From: Procambarus clarkii
Taxonomy: Eukaryota > Arthropoda > Malacostraca > Decapoda > Cambaridae
Reading direction: 5' to 3'
Length of the DNA: 64,000 nucleotides
Assembly: GCF_040958095.1 (NCBI RefSeq)
Contig: NC_091172.1
Span: forward strand, 4,806,682 to 4,870,681
The position numbers and the translations under genes are program-made. Position 1 is the first letter of the stretch, and each line of letters begins with the position of its first letter. The notes beneath the pieces were generated by a model. It saw only the letters and a list, made by a program, of their open reading frames with translations. It did no database searches and was not told the DNA's origin. Shown one piece after another: positions 48,331 through 58,789 of the stretch.

Positions 48331-49095
48331 TCACCACTCGATAACTGTATTAACAACTCGAATGTAATGATTGGTAGTGATCAGGAAATCGAGTTAAGAA
48401 AGGCACTTATGTGTTGTTTTCCGAAGGCAACATTGTTATTGTGTAGTAACCATCTGAAAGAAAATGTTCGCCACTATTTAACGGATAATATTGGATGCAC
48501 GAACACCGATAGGATTCGTATCCAAAAGAAAATATTTGGTACAAATGGGTTAGTTAGAAGTGTTTGTGAGGATCAGTTTGAAAGGGGAATCAACAATCTC
48601 ATATTTTACTTTTACAAATACCCAAAGTTCAAAGATTATTTTGATAGTCGTTTGAAATCTTCTTTATGGAATTATGTGTGTGTACCTCACGCAAAAGCCA
48701 AAATGGACACGTTATGGACTAATAACAATTGTGAGTCACTAAACCATATCCTGAAACTGACTATTGATTGGAAACCCCAAAAACTGCCAGAATTAATTGA
48801 AAAAATTTGCAATGTTTCAACGCTCCAAATGCTAGATCTGAGGAGAGCATTACACGGAGAAGGCAATTATATAATATCATCCAATTTAGATAAGTACCTG
48901 GTTCCTAAGGAAGTTTGGGACCAAAAAACTAAAGATGAAAAGAGAGATTACTTATGGTGCTTTATATCAAGAAAACCTTATAATGAAAATACTAAAATGT
49001 ATGACAAAAACAAAATTTTTTCAATCCCAAAAACATTTGGAATTGCCAAAAAACCATATCAGCGTAAGCGCCCCCGAAGTGAAAGAGCAGTTTAA
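48331..49095 (+). CDS. MULE-type transposase, C-terminal part
   Basis: The frame is open from 48331 to the TAA at 49093-49095, with the first ATG at 48367 (242 aa). It contains SDQEIELRKALMCCFPKATL then LLCSNHLKENVRHYL. This fits the MULE DDE pattern around the second Asp with the adjacent C-x2-H. Further on, TLWTNNNCESLNHILKLTID supplies the conserved Trp and the likely catalytic Glu. The C-terminus is basic (KRPRSERAV). The N-terminal DNA-binding zinc finger and first catalytic Asp are absent; the stop at 48328 closes the frame. Usual MULE transposases are 500-900 aa, so this is a truncated gene or a last exon. The protein would bind the TIRs and cut out the element. The family call rests on motifs only. 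Confidence 0.65.
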   Translation, partial: SPLDNCINNSNVMIGSDQEIELRKALMCCFPKATLLLCSNHLKENVRHYLTDNIGCTNTDRIRIQKKIFGTNGLVRSVCEDQFERGINNLIFYFYKYPKFKDYFDSRLKSSLWNYVCVPHAKAKMDTLWTNNNCESLNHILKLTIDWKPQKLPELIEKICNVSTLQMLDLRRALHGEGNYIISSNLDKYLVPKEVWDQKTKDEKRDYLWCFISRKPYNENTKMYDKNKIFSIPKTFGIAKKPYQRKRPRSERAV

Positions 49096-49334
49096 TGCTA
49101 TATAATAAATGTGTTTTGGAAATAGTAGCTGACGATTTTGTGTTGATATTGCATATCTCTTACCTAATTTGTATTATGAAATATGACATGATAGTGCGTT
49201 ACAGACTTCAGTTAGGAAATAATTGGACTTGTAATGTGATTACTGATCCATCTGTATCCCAGTCATTTTACTATGTTAATTTTATGTAATTTATTCTTAA
49301 GCTTAATAACATTATTTAAATGTGCTAAATTTCC

Positions 49335-49337
<3 letters not shown>

Positions 49338-49422
<85 letters not shown>
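49338..49422. repeat. (TA)n microsatellite
   Basis: About 85 bp of (TA)n between the transposase gene and the duplicated segment. Confidence 0.97.
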
Positions 49423-49425
<3 letters not shown>

Positions 49426-49439
49426 GTTTCCAAATTTCT

Positions 49440-50300
49440 GATGATATACAACATATTGTGGTTTATAATTAAGTTCTTATTAATAGTGATCCTGCATCAA
49501 AATTAACAATGTTCAAATTCGGTTTTGTATGTTAAAATTAACTACATTTTTATGTTAATTTCTTTCTGTAAATAATGATGATAAAGTGCAATAAAGGTAT
49601 GATTGAGACAATGTTAAATCGTTAAATCCTAAATATATCTTGAGTCTTATACTTGAAATATTAAATGAACATATAGTGTGTAGTGTAGTGTTTCAATTAT
49701 TATTAAGAGGGAAGGGTTGGGGGTAATGGTTCATATGTCCACATTCGAATGCCCCTCTTCCCAGGACTGGGGGTGCGGGAGTGTACAATAAACTATACCC
49801 ACCTCCGGCAGCAGCTTGTCGAAGGCGGAAGTGGAGTCTAGGCCGTTTGTCATGAAAATTATAGTGTGATGGCTCTTATTTTTATTATGGGTACATAATA
49901 AGATTATGCCTTTATTCTTAATTTATATTACAATGCTGGTAAAATACACTTCTTGATGAGTATGGAGTACAAATGAACTCATTGTGTACCCTATACTCAC
50001 AGGATGAGTATAGGGTACACAATAAACTACCACTCACATCATGGGTATGGGTTGCACAAGAAACTATCGGAGAGCAGAGTATGGAAAGCAAAGTAAACAA
50101 AGATTCACACGATGAGAAAGGGTTCCACAATGTCCTATGACTCACAGGATGAGTATGAGGTGCATAATAAATTACCATTCATAGGATGAGTATGGGTTTC
50201 ACAATAAACTAAAGGTAACAGGATGAGCATGGGTTGCACAAACTATTGGTAACAGGATGGGTATGGGTTGCACAATAAATTACTGTGCTAGGATGAGTGT
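49440..50300. repeat. Internal duplication of the MULE-like element, copy 1
   Basis: Contains ACATATTGTGGTTTATAATT, then GGACTGGGGGTGCGGGAGTG, then GTACAAATGAACTCATTGTG and ~28-bp units of the type ACAGGATGAGTATGGGTTGC. The same order, diverged, is found at 50930-51110 and 52390-53640. The 28-bp unit resembles the LINE 3' UTR word CACAAGATGGGTATGGGGTG seen near 10910. Confidence 0.8.
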
Positions 50301-50378
50301 GAGTAGGATATATATATAAACATATTGTGGTTTATAATTACGTTCTTAATAGTGATCCTATCCTGCATCATAATTTAC

Positions 50379-50382
<4 letters not shown>

Positions 50383-50470
<88 letters not shown>
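50383..50470. repeat. (TA)n microsatellite
   Basis: About 88 bp of (TA)n at the inner edge of the right inner inverted-repeat arm. Confidence 0.97.
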
Positions 50471-50472
<2 letters not shown>

Positions 50473-50632
50473 ATTAGGAAGTAATGTTTATTTGGGTAAG
50501 TTGTCAGCTTATATGAACTAATAGCTAGTGTGGCTTGTATATGGGGTACATCCGGTGTCTTACCCTCGACGGTACCCTCCTTACCCTTATCCGCGGCGGT
50601 ACCTTTATGGTCAGGAAGCCACGGATATTTAC
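50473..50632. repeat. Inner inverted repeat, right arm
   Basis: Reverse complement of 46411-46551. It has an extra segment near 50571-50592 (GTACCCTCCTTACCCTTATC) that looks like a local duplication. The outer edge CAGGAAGCCACGGATATTTA mirrors the left edge. Confidence 0.8.
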
Positions 50633-51239
50633 AATGGGGCTCGGTCAGTCAATATGATTCCTTTGACATCACTAAACTAACTCTTATGTATTCTGTTCTC
50701 GTATTGACAATTTGAATGACATCAAGAATATTTTGAATATCTTCTGATATAGATGGTGCTGTAGTTGATTGTTGTTCATGACAAGTCCAATGGGTCATTA
50801 GCATCGCTCAGATTAGTGGGAAGAAATTCTTGCTGCAACAATGTGTGTTCTCAGAGCTAACTAGGGTAACTAAAATACTTATTTCCTAAATAAATACTTT
50901 AATTGTAAATATTTGAAAATATATGGTATGTATCAGAATTTCTGACGATATAAAACATATTGTGGTTTATAATTAAGTTCTTAATAGTGATCCTATCCTG
51001 CATCATAATTTACATAATATCTACTTCTGTTTTGTGTATTAAAATGACTACTTTTTATGTTAATTTCTTTCTGTAAATGATGATGATGATGATAAAGATC
51101 AGTAAATGTAAGTAAGAACATAAGAATGAAGGTAACTGCAAAAGACTTATTGGCCCATACGAGGCAGCTCCTCGTATGGAGCTGCCTTTGATAAGTAATT
51201 ACCAAAGAAGGCACCAAGCCGGGAAGGCTGTGTAGCACA

Positions 51240-52340
51240 ATCAAATAAGTCAACTGCTCCTGAAGAGGACGGTATTACAGTTTACTGAGATTAGTCTCAC
51301 AAGTACCAGGTAATCCACTTTTAGTGTTGTACAGAATGAGTTTAAGTGAAGGAGTATTACCTGATGATTGGACAGTGTCATTGTTCCCATCCCCAAAGCA
51401 CACTCAGATAATTATAGACCCATATCTCTACCATAATTTTGTCTATTAGCACAGTTTTCGGCGTGAATGCATTTTGGTTCTACAAGGTAGCCAACTCCAT
51501 CAAAATATTAAATATGTACCCAACTCAATTAACGATTAATCAACCAATTACTCCATGGGATAACTTGGATCTAGCAGTTGATTTTGTAAATGCACCCAAG
51601 AAAGATAATGTACACTCTACATTATTAAAACAGTTAACACTGTGAAGCATCACTGAAAGTACTCAGAGTATGGGTAACGATGTGTATCAGTGCTATACCG
51701 ACGGTTCTGTAGAAGAAGGTGGACGATGTACCGGATGTGCATGTAATATATTTGAACAATCTTCTCTCTTACATACATGAATGAAGCGCTATGCTAAACT
51801 GTGTAATTACTATTTGAGTACTGGAACACTTGATGATATATTGAACTTGTACCCTAGATTGACGATGTAACGTATCAATTATACAATGAATGTATGTGAT
51901 GTAACTCTATAACCTGAGCTTGTGAAAGCACCTTAATCACCTTCAGTGATTAAGTGCTTAATTGCACACTAGTTTCTCTATCAGTTATCTCACCTTGTCA
52001 GAGTAAAAGAGACAAATATATGTGTATGTATGTGTTCAGAATTCAATTTCACCTTTGTAAATGCACGTTAATGACACTATGTAAAAGACACATCGAACAC
52101 TTTATGTAGGGCATACGTAAATCTGTGTATTTATGTATTTACGTATGTAGCTTAGCCTAGCATTTTAAAAACACTACAATCACCTTATGTGGTTGATTGT
52201 TCAATAAATCCCTGAACTATATGTTTAACAAATCTCTAACCCTATCAATGGAGTTAGTTTAGTTCTTATATTATGCACCCTATACCCATCTTGTGGGCGG
52301 TAGTGGAAAGGGTTAGAGTCCATGGCGGACTGAAGAAAAT
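51240..52340 (+). mobile_element. RNase H-type LINE fragments
   Basis: 51330-51420 reads MSLSEGVLPDDWTVS-like sequence, then a PISL-type RT motif after frame shifts. 51440-51700 contains ITPWDNLDLAVDFVNAPKKD, then YQCYTDGSVEEGGRCTGCAC, an RNase H start. 52220-52330 is an antisense LINE 3' end (TATGCACCCTATACCCATCT). All are degraded. Confidence 0.6.
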
Positions 52341-52389
52341 GTATATATGATGGTTAGCATTGTTAATGTGTGGCCACGTCTGTGGTAGA

Positions 52390-53640
52390 AAATAATACAA
52401 AAAAATCAAATAAAGGTATTATTGAAACTTTATACGAAAACATTAAATCCTAAATATATCTTTAATATTATACTTGAAATATGGTATACTTTGCTCTCTC
52501 CATCGTACTTCTGCACCTGCTGGCAAGTGGTTCGGTGCAGTGTGCAGGTGATGTTCATTACTGGGTGAGCTGGCAAGTGGTGCTCACCTGCCAGCTCACC
52601 CAACGAAAATTTGGTTTTTAATACACTTACACATTTATTGGGTCTTTCCTTCACCTTCATTCAAGCACTAGGGTATTACAGTAAGTGTTTTAATTATAAT
52701 ATTTATTAACGTTATTATTTTTAATTTTTATTATTATTAACAGGAGAGGATCGAGTGTGTGTGTGTGGGGGGGGGGGGGGGGATAATGGTACACATGTCC
52801 ACATCCCAATGCCCGCCCTTCCAGGACTGGGGGTGCGGGGGTGTACAATAAACTATACCCACATCCGGCGGCAGCTTGTCGAAGGCGGAAGTGTAGCCTA
52901 GAGAATTTGTCATGATAATTAGTGATGACTCTTATTTTGATTATGGGTCTGTAATCCAGTTAAGCTTTTATTCTTAATTTATATTACAATGCTGGTAAAA
53001 TACACTTCTTGATGATGAGTATGGAGTACAAATGAACTCATTGTGTACCCAAGTTCAAGTTCAAGTATGTTTATTGAGATAAGCAATAAATAAATCTCAA
53101 AGGGATAGAGTAGCTTAGGCTATTTCAACCCCCCTCTAATTCAAGTCCCTCAAGGGGCGCACAAATACTGTGACTACAAATAGACAAATAACATTACAAG
53201 AATCCAAACAAGAATTGTGAACCCTATACTCACAGGATGAATATAGGGTACACAATAAACTACCACTCACATCATGGGTATGGGTTGCACAAGAAACTAT
53301 CGCGCAGAGGATGAATATGGAGAGCAAAGTAAACAAAGATTCACACGATGAGAAAGGGTTGCGCAATGTCCTATGACTCACAGAATGAGTATTAGCTGCA
53401 CAATAAACTACAGGTCACAGGATAAGTATGGGTTGCACAATAAATTACAGGTCACAGGATGGGTATGGGCTGCACAAACTACCGGTAACAGGATGAGTAT
53501 GGGATGCACAATAAATTACGGGTCACAGGATGAGTATGGGTTGCACAAACTACTGGTAACAAGATGAGTATGGGATGCACAATAACTTACCGCACAGAGG
53601 ATGAGTATAGGGTGCACAAACTGGTTGGGTAAATGGAAAT
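52390..53640. repeat. Internal duplication of the MULE-like element, copy 2
   Basis: Follows copy 1 in order (TTAAATCCTAAATATATCTT; GGACTGGGGGTGCGGGGGTG; GTACAAATGAACTCATTGTG; 28-bp units). It is interrupted at 53050-53215 by a LINE 3' tail. The 28-bp units (ACAGGATGAGTATGGGTTGC type) are more numerous here (53380-53620). Confidence 0.8.
53050..53215 (-). mobile_element. RNase H-type LINE 3' tail inserted in the duplication
   Basis: (CAAGTT)n followed by TATGTTTATTGAGATAAGCA and CCTCAAGGGGCGCACAAATA, the antisense 3' UTR of the LINE whose sense copy ends at 46410. Flanks ATTGTGTACCC and ATTGTGAACCC form an imperfect 11-bp TSD. Confidence 0.8.
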
Positions 53641-53689
53641 GGTTGGGTACATTTCCTTTCACCTAATGCGACTATTCATGTGTCCGGAC

Positions 53690-54351
53690 TTTCAATTCAG
53701 TTATATTTATGCCAAAGTATTAACATGCAGCTTATATTTATGTCTTTATGATGACATAGAAAACTTCGTTTATTACAATATCTAGATTAAATTAACATTG
53801 ATCTTCGGAAGGTCATAGTTCCCATATCGGTAAGGAGAGCGTCGGCCATGAAGCCTTGTTTAAAGTATGAATATTTTTCCTCTCTAATAAGGTATAATCT
53901 CTGTGATGGATTCACAAAAACTATTTTATATCTGCCTTTCTGATAACATATACAAATATAATCTTTATTTGTGAATATTTGTTAATTAAGCAATATATCA
54001 GAGGGCGTGTAGGGTTTGGTGTTCAATGAACGAAAAGGACTGGATCACTGTGTACAGGAGGCTGATATGGCAGCAAACACTCTCCTGGCGACCATATTTC
54101 TTGGATAAGTCGCTCCACACAATTGTCGCTTGGACCGTCGACTTCCTATGGCGTCACCTCTCACATATTTACGTCTCATTTCGTTATGAAATTAGATTAT
54201 TTCAGAGAAAAAATAGGTTTGATCATGTTCTACGTGTAGCACCAACATTATAGTAAGTAAATATACCATATTTCTTCATTACTTACGTAATGCTAATACG
54301 TTTTGGGTAGTTTTGGCCTGATTTGGGTGATTGGGGTAATTCTATGGACCG
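53690..54351. repeat. Right TIR of the MULE-like element
   Basis: About 660 bp, matching the left TIR at high identity and lacking the 219-bp segment. It contains the mirrored 75-codon ORF at 54026-54253. Confidence 0.9.
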
Positions 54352-54359
54352 CTCAAATC

Positions 54360-55013
54360 TCTGAATATGTTAGACATTAAGTCACTGCACATTCTCTCAT
54401 GTGTATTATACACATATAAAACGCTAACCTATAATGCCAATCCTGATCTCAAAAGCTTCATAGAAGGTTGTAACAGAACCCATGAGCACCACACCAGAAA
54501 TAAATACAGTTTTGATATTCCTAGAGTACGACTTAATCAAACCAGAAATGCTCTACAAATCAAGGGGCCCAGAATGTGGAATGACCTTCCCAACCATGTT
54601 AAAGACTATACCACTCTCAACCAATTTAAGTTAAAAACGAAGTTATACCTAATAAATTCCCTGTAACTCACCTTACCCCTCTGTTGTCAACCCATGTATG
54701 TTTTTGGGTTTTTTTTTTGTTTTTCAAATCAACGCTGTTTGAATGTAATTTTCTGTAATAATTTGTAATTGTATTTGTGCTGCTTTTTCAACAATGTTCC
54801 CCCCTCTTTTACCTTTATTTTTATTTGTACTCAACACATCTTATTCTTTTTACCCATTAGTTTTAAGCTTTAGTCATTAATGTTTTTCCTGCCCGAAACG
54901 CTTTGCGTAATAGTGGCTTTAGGCATTGTATGTACTAGCTCTATCTATAAAGCCAACAAACTTTGTAAAATCTCTTTATGTATGTACCTTACCTAAATAA
55001 AAAATTATTATTA
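54360..55013 (+). mobile_element. LINE family A copy, 3' portion beyond the MULE-like element
   Basis: The frame resumes in ORF2 at SLNMLDIKSLHILSCVLYTY and ends at TAA 54664-54666. 3' UTR with CCCGAAACGCTTTGCGTAAT and an (ATT)n tail to 55013. Together with 40885-44791 it forms one LINE. Confidence 0.93.
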
Positions 55014-55014
55014 T

Positions 55015-55510
55015 TATTATTAATGCAATTGTCAGTCAAGATATATGTAATATAATTGCAAATCAGTATAATATTATTGAAAGTTAAGTTAATATAATTG
55101 TCAGTCAGGCTATTATAATTGTCATATTCAGGCTAATAAAATTGCCAGTCATACTCACATAATTTACAGTCAGGATAGTATAATTGATAGACAAGCTAAT
55201 GTAATTATCAGTCTGGATACATATAATATACCTAGTAATTGCAAGTCTGATTAATACAATTGCCAGGCAAGATAATATAATTGCCAGGCAAGATAATATA
55301 ATTGCCAGAGTCAGGATAATATAATTGCCAGAGTCAGGATAATATAATTGCCAGTCAGGATAATATAACTGCTAAACATAAATATCTCAGTCTGGCAAAT
55401 ATTGTTTAACAGCTGAGTAATATATATTACTGTACATCGTTGGGCTAGAGTAATATATATTTCCAACTCAGAAAATTATAAATGCCAGTCAGGCTAATAT
55501 GATTACTGAA
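55015..55510. repeat. ~20-bp minisatellite, right part
   Basis: Many units of the type GATAATATAATTGCCAG(A/T)CAG, some head-to-tail exact (55258-55350). Continues the array at 40676-40884. Confidence 0.9.
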
Positions 55511-56270
55511 CTAAGGTTAGTCTTTTATCAGAATCTATCTTAATGCACACAATAATGCAAGTTAGATCACTATAACTCCAGTAGATAAGCCAGACTACTA
55601 AAAAATCTGATGCAAATATAAATGAAGAGGTTTAGCTGAAATAAATTCCAGTCTAATATATATTTGTTAGTAATTTATATATTTCAATCATTAAGCAAAA
55701 TAACAAAAAATATTTTAATATTTCATAAAAATAGTACAATAGTATATATATATGTATATATAAAATCACAGTTAAAAGTTAACAATCAACTAGAGTGCTT
55801 TTGGCTTGCTTTCAAACTTTCAAATGTGGTGGCAGTGATGGCACTGCCAATGCCAGCACTGTAGCTGTGGAACATTGCCACGTTTCTTCAGTGGCAGAGA
55901 AGAAAGTGGAACGAAAGCTATGAGGTACACAGATATCAAAGATGACAATTGGTACCAGTTGTACATACACAATCATGACAACAGGAAGGAAAACAGGGCA
56001 GTGGTTGGAGAGTGAGAAACAAGTTAACGTGAAGTAGCAACACCATGTTTTTTAATACAGTATATGGAATTGGGTAAGCTAAAACAGTATAAAAATATAT
56101 AATAAAATAATGGTTGAAGCTATGGAGAGTGCAAGATATTTTCCTGATAAAGTTTACAATTTCCAACAATTTTAAAATTGGAAAAATGGTATTATAAGTT
56201 AATGAACTAATATGTGCTTTATTACACATTATACTTATAACATTTTCTGATTTATCTCTCACACTCAAAA
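55511..56270. other. AT-rich stretch, probable 3' flank of the zinc-finger gene
   Basis: No motif-bearing ORF. If the zinc-finger gene is transcribed on the minus strand, its 3' UTR lies in the right part of this interval. Confidence 0.4.
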
Positions 56271-56274
56271 TGTT

Positions 56275-56357
56275 TTATCTATCACCCACATGCACCGTCT
56301 TGTGAGTTTTCATACTACAAAGATGATCGAATCTCTTCCAAAATTCTGGACACTCAT
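56275..56357 (-). pseudogene. Eleventh zinc finger, out of frame after the stop
   Basis: Immediately after the stop of the zinc-finger ORF, the +1 frame reads HECPEFWKRFDHLCSMKTHK and ends in TAA near 56275. It is a C2H2 finger with its second Cys lost (CPEF instead of CPEC). One extra base at the finger 10/11 linker would explain the stop. Confidence 0.7.
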
Positions 56358-57289
56358 GAAGGTTTATCATTCAAATGTACTAAAATGTGTGCTTTTATTT
56401 CTCTACGTGACTTAAATAATCTGCCACATTTATCACACTCGAAAGGCCTTTCTTCTGTATGTACTAACATGTGACGTATTATAGAGCCACGATCTCTAAA
56501 CGTTTTGCCACACTCATCACACTCAAAAGGTCTTTCATCAATGTGCATCATCAAGTGAGTCTTCATACTTCCAAGGTGTCTGAACCTCTTCCCACACTCT
56601 GGACACTTGTGAGGCTTTTCACCCAAATGAACTAACATGTGAGTCTTCATATCTCCAAGACGTCTGAACCTCTTCCCACACTCTGGACACTTATGAGGTT
56701 TTTCACCCGAATGCACTAGCATGTGACGCTTCATACTTCCAAGCTGATTGAACCTCTTCCCACACTCTGGACACTTATGAGGTTTTTCACCCGAATGCAC
56801 TAACATGTGCGTCTTCCTATGTCCAAGCTGATTGAACCTCTTCCCACACTCTGGACACTTATGAGGTTTTCCACCCGAATGCACTAACATGTGAGTCTTC
56901 ATATCTCCAAGACGTCTGAACCTCTTCCCACACTCTGGACACTTATGAGGTTTTTCACCCGAATGCACTAGCATGTGACGCTTCATACTTCCAAGCTGAT
57001 TGAACCTCTTCCCACACTCTGGACACTTATGAGGTTTTTCACCCGAATGCACTAACATGTGCGTCTTCCTATGTCCAAGCTGATTGAACCTCTTCCCACA
57101 CTCTGGACACTTATGAGGTTTTCCACCCGAATGCACTAACATGTGAGTCTTCATATTTCCAAGACGAGTAAATACCTTCCCACACTCTGGACACTGGTGA
57201 GTCTTCATCTTCTTTATGATAGGTGCAATTTGTGGGAAGGTTTTTTCCATGGATGACTGCATGAGTGGTGATGCTGGGTGACGCCTCAC
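56354..57289 (-). CDS. C2H2 zinc-finger protein, ten fingers
   Basis: 311 aa from ATG at 57289 (MRRHPASPLMQ). A 30-residue leader is followed by ten consecutive C2H2 fingers of about 28 residues with TGEKP-type linkers (mostly HSGEKPHK). Fingers 1-8 share CPECGKRF...H...VH. Fingers 2-4 and 5-7 are almost identical at the DNA level, an in-frame tandem duplication of a 252-bp block. The core helices (NQLGHRKTH, NQLGSMKRH, RRLGDMKTH) therefore repeat in order. Fingers 9-10 are more diverged. Nuclear, sequence-specific DNA binding is the family expectation; no KRAB, BTB or other effector domain is seen. Minus-strand donors such as ACG/GTGAGT near 57490 suggest a non-coding first exon in the GC-rich region 57460-57540. 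It is the clearest host gene in the window. Confidence 0.85.
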   Translation of the reverse strand: MRRHPASPLMQSSMEKTFPQIAPIIKKMKTHQCPECGKVFTRLGNMKTHMLVHSGGKPHKCPECGKRFNQLGHRKTHMLVHSGEKPHKCPECGKRFNQLGSMKRHMLVHSGEKPHKCPECGKRFRRLGDMKTHMLVHSGGKPHKCPECGKRFNQLGHRKTHMLVHSGEKPHKCPECGKRFNQLGSMKRHMLVHSGEKPHKCPECGKRFRRLGDMKTHMLVHLGEKPHKCPECGKRFRHLGSMKTHLMMHIDERPFECDECGKTFRDRGSIIRHMLVHTEERPFECDKCGRLFKSRREIKAHILVHLNDKPS

Positions 57290-57459
57290 GGTGGGACGTC
57301 AATATTTAGGCTTAAGCAAGGCTTGAGTGTTGTTTCTTAGGCTGTTGTAGAGTTAGACTTGATGTGAGCACTTGAAGGTCAGTGGTGGGCTTCTTCTTTA
57401 TGATAGGTACAGTTTGTGGGAAGGTTGTTGTGTTGATTTAGGGACGACGACGATCGTAC

Positions 57460-57545
57460 GTGGGAAGGTTTTATGCTCATGTCTGGACACTCACCGTCCC
57501 GTGTTGTGATAATGGCGGCGACGCTCACCTAGGCGTTCCAGTGTT
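57460..57545 (-). promoter_or_regulatory. GC-rich probable promoter/first exon of the zinc-finger gene
   Basis: On the minus strand the segment contains CGCCGCCATTATCACAAC and, downstream, a consensus donor CGGTGAGTGTCC. It is the only GC-rich island near the gene. The + strand word TTCTTTATGATAGGT occurs both at 57206-57222 and 57392-57408, so the 5' region includes a local duplication. Confidence 0.35.
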
Positions 57546-58160
57546 CTTTCTGGTGCCACACTTTATTTCTCCTACTTTTTACTATTGTTTGTAACTGGTT
57601 CTCTACATTTAACTCTTATGATTTCCTCATTTGTTTTAATTAAAGAATATGCTTGCAATTCCCTTTTTAAAATACAATGGTACACATTTATATACTTTCT
57701 GAAGGAAACATTGCTCCCATGGTGAATACACTACTTTGCATTCTTTTTTTTTTTCAAATATATAATCAATAAGTAAATATGAAAGGTAATGAACAAGTTG
57801 TAATAAACAGAATACAAGCAGATCCACAAAAATAGGCAAGACAATAAGCAAATACATTCATAAACAAATTTGTAATAGGGAAGGAGCACCACCGTTAGCT
57901 TGAAGGATTCAAGACGCTTTGTACACTGACTACAACGCACACAAGTTCAAGTTCAAGTTCAAGTATGTTTATTGAGATAAGCAATAAATACAATTAATGC
58001 TATTTACAATTAAAATCTTCTATTTAGCAGGCATATAGTTATTAAATGAGGTTTAGTGATGTGATGGACATAATCCGGAGTTGGTAAGGACGCCGCCCGC
58101 CAGCGTAAACACAACACAACGCAAACAACACGATTCATCGCGGCGGGGATCGTATTCCAG
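57545..58160. other. Spacer with a LINE 3' tail, otherwise unassigned
   Basis: 57943-57990 is (CAAGTT)n plus TATGTTTATTGAGATAAGCA, an antisense RNase H-type LINE tail that stops almost at once. The remainder has no motif-bearing ORF. Confidence 0.5.
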
Positions 58161-58789
58161 GACCTAGATTCAGGAAGCTCTGTGTATTTCTTCGTAAGTG
58201 GGTTTGCTACGAAGGTTCCTAAGTGCGCCCTAAGAAGATGCTTAGGTGCGATTCAATAAGGTATACTTACAAAGAAAATTGTTGGTTCACCTGCGTGCCG
58301 ATAGAGGTAACTACTGTGTTTCGTTTGGCCAATCAGAGAACAGCAACATTCTTAATATTGAAGATTTAGCGCTGGCTTATAGGAGCTCTACTGCCTCCTA
58401 TTTACGTCGAATTTTCTTATAAAATTAGTATATTTCGAAGTAAAACAATGTTTTTTCAACTTCTACAGCCAGCACCGACATTGTTGTAAACAAATATGTT
58501 ACATTTGTTGTTTACCTACGTAATTCTAAGAGATACTGTGTAGCTGTCCTTGTTGCTCGGAAGATGCGCTGACAATTATTGTATATATTTACTGAATTTA
58601 CCCAATGGCCACTAACTATCTAGTGACCTCGAAGAGGACAGAAAGCCGGCGGCTTGTTAAAGGGCCCGCCAATTGAATTAAGGTTATTTTTAGCTGGAAT
58701 TTGGCATTTACGGCTTAAGCGGGTAGGCGGTTCCATGGGTTTATAGCCCTCTTGGCGGAAAAAAAAACATCTGTTTTCAGTCCTACTTG

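Larger units (their letters stand above)
44792..54351 (+). mobile_element. 9.56 kb MULE-like DNA transposon with long TIRs, inserted in a LINE
   Basis: Termini GGGTCCATAGAATTACCCC and its complement (ending GGTAATTCTATGGACCG) begin long inverted repeats. These extend to about 45665 on the left and start near 53690 on the right. An 8-bp TSD and the rejoinable LINE on both sides fix the boundaries exactly. Mutator-like elements typically make 8-11 bp duplications and often have long TIRs; the interior holds a MULE-type transposase ORF (48331-49095). The interior also contains LINE fragments, a second inverted-repeat pair, (AC)n and (TA)n tracts and a duplicated minisatellite, so it has grown by nested insertion and internal duplication. 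Confidence 0.85.

Noticed and set aside
53380-53620. CRISPR-like 28-bp repeats
   Set aside because: Head-to-tail minisatellite without unique spacers of constant length.
54026-54253. 75-codon ORF in the MULE TIR, mirrored at 44891-45118, as a real gene
   Set aside because: Conservation between the two arms follows from their recent common origin. It is kept as a finding because TE2 shares part of the frame, but it is not called as a gene.
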